Source: Boswellia sacra (taxonomy: Eukaryota; Streptophyta; Magnoliopsida; Sapindales; Burseraceae). From it: a DNA stretch of 64,000 bases. A program made the translations under genes and the position numbers. Position 1 is the first letter of the stretch; each line of letters opens with the position of its first letter. The notes under the pieces are model-generated. The model ran no database searches. It had not been told where the DNA came from and saw only the letters and a program-made list of their open reading frames with translations. This document shows positions 60,717 through 64,000 of the stretch, one piece after another. The DNA lies in the NCBI GenBank assembly GCA_013180625.2, contig SNVD02006955.1, forward strand, positions 558,001 through 622,000. The letters run 5' to 3'.

Positions 60717-63700
60717 ATGATGGGTAGTTATTGTGAAGAGGAAGAAGAGCAATTCTTTGATACCCATGAAGATATCTCTTCTGGGTCTGATCGGGATTCA
60801 GATTGTTCTAAAGGGTGTAGTTCTACTGTAGAAATGATCAATAGTGCTTCAGGTAGTTCACCGTACGAGATTTGGACAAAATATCCGGAAAGTGTAACTG
60901 AGCGTCGGCGCAAGTTTTTTGAATTGATGGATTTGAGTTTAGATACAAATTTGATCAATAGAGGGGATTCGGGGGATATATCAGTTGATGAAATTCAACT
61001 GAATATTGATAGAATTACAGAAAATAGTGGGGCTGTGTTGAGTACGTCTGGTTTTGAAGATGAGATTTACTTAAATCAGTCTTCCATTTCTTCTCAGTCA
61101 TTTGAAGTACCAGGACCAGTAGAAAATGGTGCTCTAGTCGATAATTTTGTTTGCGGTGGTAAGACTTCAGAGAACAGAATGGAGTTTGAAGTGATTGACA
61201 CAGGTAAAAATTGGATACTTAACGGAGTGCAAGAACTTAGTTCAAGTCGATCTGCTAGTTTTGATGAGTTTCAGAGAACTCCTGGATCATCATCTCCCTT
61301 GATTCAGCGATTTCGGAGTAGAGGAAGTGATGAAGCAAGTGATTTTGTTGATAGTAAAAGGAAAATGAAGAGGGGCTGGTTAAGGAAATTAGGTGCTGTG
61401 GCACGCCTGGTTGACAGACAGGAGACTTCTGCTTTAAAGCCTAGTGATCCAGAATCAACATCAGGGCCAAGGATGCGAAAAGTTCGGGTACATCCAATGA
61501 AAAAACGATCAAAAGAACTATCTTCCCTTTATACTGGACAAGAATTTGTGGCACATGAGGGTTCAATTTTGGCAATGAAGTTCAGTCCTGATGGGAAGTA
61601 CTTGGCTAGTGCCGGTGAAGATGGAACCGTACGGGTGTGGAAGGTCATTGAGGACAAGGGATTGAACAAATTTGACATTCAAGACATTGATCCTTCGTAT
61701 CTTTATTTTACAATCAATGAGCTTTCCCAGCTAACTTCTCTTGATGATGATAAAGAGAAAGTAGATAGAATGAGGAGTTTGAGAAGATCATCAGACTCAA
61801 CTTGTGTTATTTTACCACCAAAGATCTTCAGGATATTGGAGAAGCCGTTGCATGAGTTCCAGGGACACAGCGATGAGGTTTTGGATCTCTCATGGTCTAA
61901 GAATGGGGTCAGTATCACCTGGAAGAGAGCAGTCTTAATTGGCTGTTTCCTTTCATTATTCATTTTCTGAACTCGAAGTTTTTGAATCATTATCTTTGTC
62001 AGTGTCCTGAACATCGAGAAACTAATGTTTTATTGTTTTCTCTGCAGTTTCTGCTGTCATCCTCTGTTGACAAGACTGTCCGTCTATGGCAAGTGGGATG
62101 TAACAGATGCCTGAGAGTTTTTTCTCATAACAATTATGGTCCGTATCTTGCTTCCTTTGTGTATTCCTTTGATTGTTTATGATCAATGGGTTAATGATGG
62201 TTAATCTGTATGGTTGTAATTTCATTTGTTTAAGGCTGATTTGTTAATACTTACATATTATTGATACAGTTACTTGTGTCGCATTCAATCCTATTGATGA
62301 TAACTACTTCATTAGTGGTTCAATTGATGGAAAAGTTCGCATCTGGGAAATCGTTCGCTGCCAGGTTGTTGATTACACTGATATAAGAGAGATAGTCTCT
62401 GCTGTGTGCTACCTGCCCGATGCAAAGGTTTGATTGTTAATTCTTGCTCCCATCGCTTGGTAATGATCAAAAAATAAAATAAGAAACTTTATTGAAGAAT
62501 TTCTTTGCTTTATCATGGCAGGGAGGAATTGTAGGCTCCATGACTGGCAACTGCCATTTCTATGATATAATAGGTATGTGTATATTTTGACTTAAAGCCA
62601 AGTTCTTCTTTACCATATACTTAAATACTTATGTAGACTTTTTGGATGATGGACTTGAGACTATCCGGTTATGAGTCCACTCCATGTTTGAGAAAAGATG
62701 GATGTTTCAGTGCAATTTATGTATTGAAACTGTTTTATTACAAGGTTTTCCATGCAATAGAATTTGATATTTTGCATCATAATTAATAAAACTGTATGGA
62801 TTTGATTCTGGTGATTACACATGTATATCAGTGACAATTTTAGGCAATCAAGATTGCCTGCCTGATGTAATTTTTTCATGTTCTGTGTTGAACAGATAAC
62901 CGATTGCATCAGCGTGCTCAAGTATGTCTCCAGAGCAAAAAGAAATTACCGGGCAAGAGGATAACTGGCTTTCAGGTTGCTAAGTTTTAATTTCATTATT
63001 TTATTTGCATGTTGTTAATTTGTTTTGGATTTTGCTCTTATAGTAAGCTGGAAAAAAAAAGACCTATTAACAGTTTTTTGGTTCTTCAGTTTTCTCCAAG
63101 TGATCCAAGCAAAGTCATTGTCACCTCTGCTGATTCGCTAGTCCGAATACTTTGTGGGGTGGAAGTTGTAGGCAAATTCAAAGGTGGGTTTATTTTAAAT
63201 CATTTATTTATTTCCTGATAAGTTTAATCGCTCCCAAGTTATTTTGATCCTGTAATCTGTTTTGTTTTGTCGACTCTTACGTGACTGTTCACAGTCATAG
63301 TTTGTTGGATATTTACATTTTTTAGTTCTTAAGACTGCTGGATTCGTTTGCTGACTGTTAAAACTTTTTCCTATTTCAGCTTCAGGCTATCGAGTTGCAG
63401 GAAGCCAGATTTTTGCAACATTTACCTCAGATGGGAAGCATGTTGTTTCAGCCAGTGAGGATTCCAATGTCTACATCTGGAACTACCCGAACCAGGACAA
63501 GAGTTCTTCCCGATCAAAGAGCATCTGGTCTTGTGAGAGCTTCTTGTCCCACAATACATCAATTGCCATACCGTGGTGTGGTGTTGAAACTGTGCCAGGC
63601 ACACTTCCATCCCCAACATTTGGTGGGGAAGTGCCCAGAAATACCTGCGAATATGGGCAGAAGCATGACAATCTAGACACAGAATTAGACCAAAAGATGC

Positions 63701-63969
63701 CTCACTCTTCACCGGATTGTTTCTCTTTGGCTCGTGGCTTCTTATTGGAGTATTTGACTAGGGGAGCTGCGACCTGGCCAGAGGAGAAACTTCCCAATGC
63801 AAGTCCAAGGGCAGTTTCTCCTCTGTGCAAGTCAAGGTTGAAGCTTCTGAAGAGTGCGTGCCAGAGCATCCTAAGTTCTCCTCACTTGTGGGGTCTTGTA
63901 ATTGTTACTGCAAGCTGGGATGGACGAATCAGAACTTATCTAAATTATGGTTTACCCATTCGTCTTTGA
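60717..63969 (+). CDS. WD40-repeat protein, WDR44-like
   Basis: Probable beta-propeller scaffold; human WDR44 binds Rab11 on recycling endosomes, but no function is established for the plant relatives. Seven exons: 60717-61907, 62048-62138, 62270-62427, 62522-62573, 62896-62975, 63090-63183, 63380-63969; 751 residues, complete with TGA 31 bases before the window end. An acidic, Ser-rich N-terminus ([19 protein letters not shown]) holds the plant-family [20 protein letters not shown] motif. A basic linker ([17 protein letters not shown]) precedes the propeller at about residue 270. Visible blades include [75 protein letters not shown] and a last [12 protein letters not shown] after a long Ser/Pro insert, about seven in all. 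The start MMGSYCEE is the first in-frame ATG. Confidence 0.94.
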
Positions 63970-64000
63970 GACGGCCTTTGTTGGGCATTTTGAGGACAGA

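Noticed and set aside
1..64000. CRISPR arrays, operons, prophage or bacterial mobile elements
   Set aside because: Spliced plant genes throughout; no such structure is present.

Overview
This window is nuclear DNA from a eudicot plant. Genes are split by GT-AG introns, intergenic DNA is AT-rich, and every recognisable protein belongs to a plant family or plant subclade (Dof, ALMT, plant WNK, PUX, LHW-like bHLH). Protein texture suggests a woody dicot, possibly Citrus or a relative, but that is only an impression.

Layout, left to right. 1-2159 (-): the N-terminal 60% of an oligopeptide transporter that runs off the left edge. 5071-5806 (+): a small Yippee-like zinc protein. 6934-9644 (-): a WNK kinase in seven exons. 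12508-13143: a tRNA-Val(AAC) gene followed by three tandem tRNA-Asp(GTC) genes. 13959-16999 (-): a PUX10-type UBA-UAS-UBX protein. 19091-21359 (-): an ALMT anion channel. 24748-29166 (-): an LHW/EMB1444-like atypical bHLH factor with short upstream ORFs. 42587-43894 (+): a single-exon BTB/POZ protein. 44998-47539 (+): an ORMDL protein. 50587-52010 (-): a Dof factor very like DOF4.6. 60717-63969 (+): a WDR44-like WD40 protein. Exon borders were placed by hand from GT-AG sites and reading-frame continuity; all complete models close in frame.

The genes are ordinary, unrelated housekeeping, transport and regulatory genes. I see no cluster acting in one pathway. Two proteins act at the ER or lipid droplets (ORMDL, PUX10) and three are regulators (WNK, bHLH, Dof), but this looks like chance neighbourhood.

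The intergenic DNA, above all 29.3-41.2 kb and 52-60 kb, holds small non-autonomous transposons. The best supported are a four-copy foldback family with 9-10 bp target duplications (Mutator-like), a 388-bp element with an exact 8-bp duplication (hAT-like), a 765-bp element with a 9-bp duplication, and two miniature LTR elements (TRIMs) with a tRNA-iMet-like primer site. Local tandem duplications, a 32-bp C-rich minisatellite and several GC-rich islands without a gene remain unexplained. I found no convincing new biological system. The most useful leads are the transposon families, the tRNA-Asp array and the upstream ORFs.
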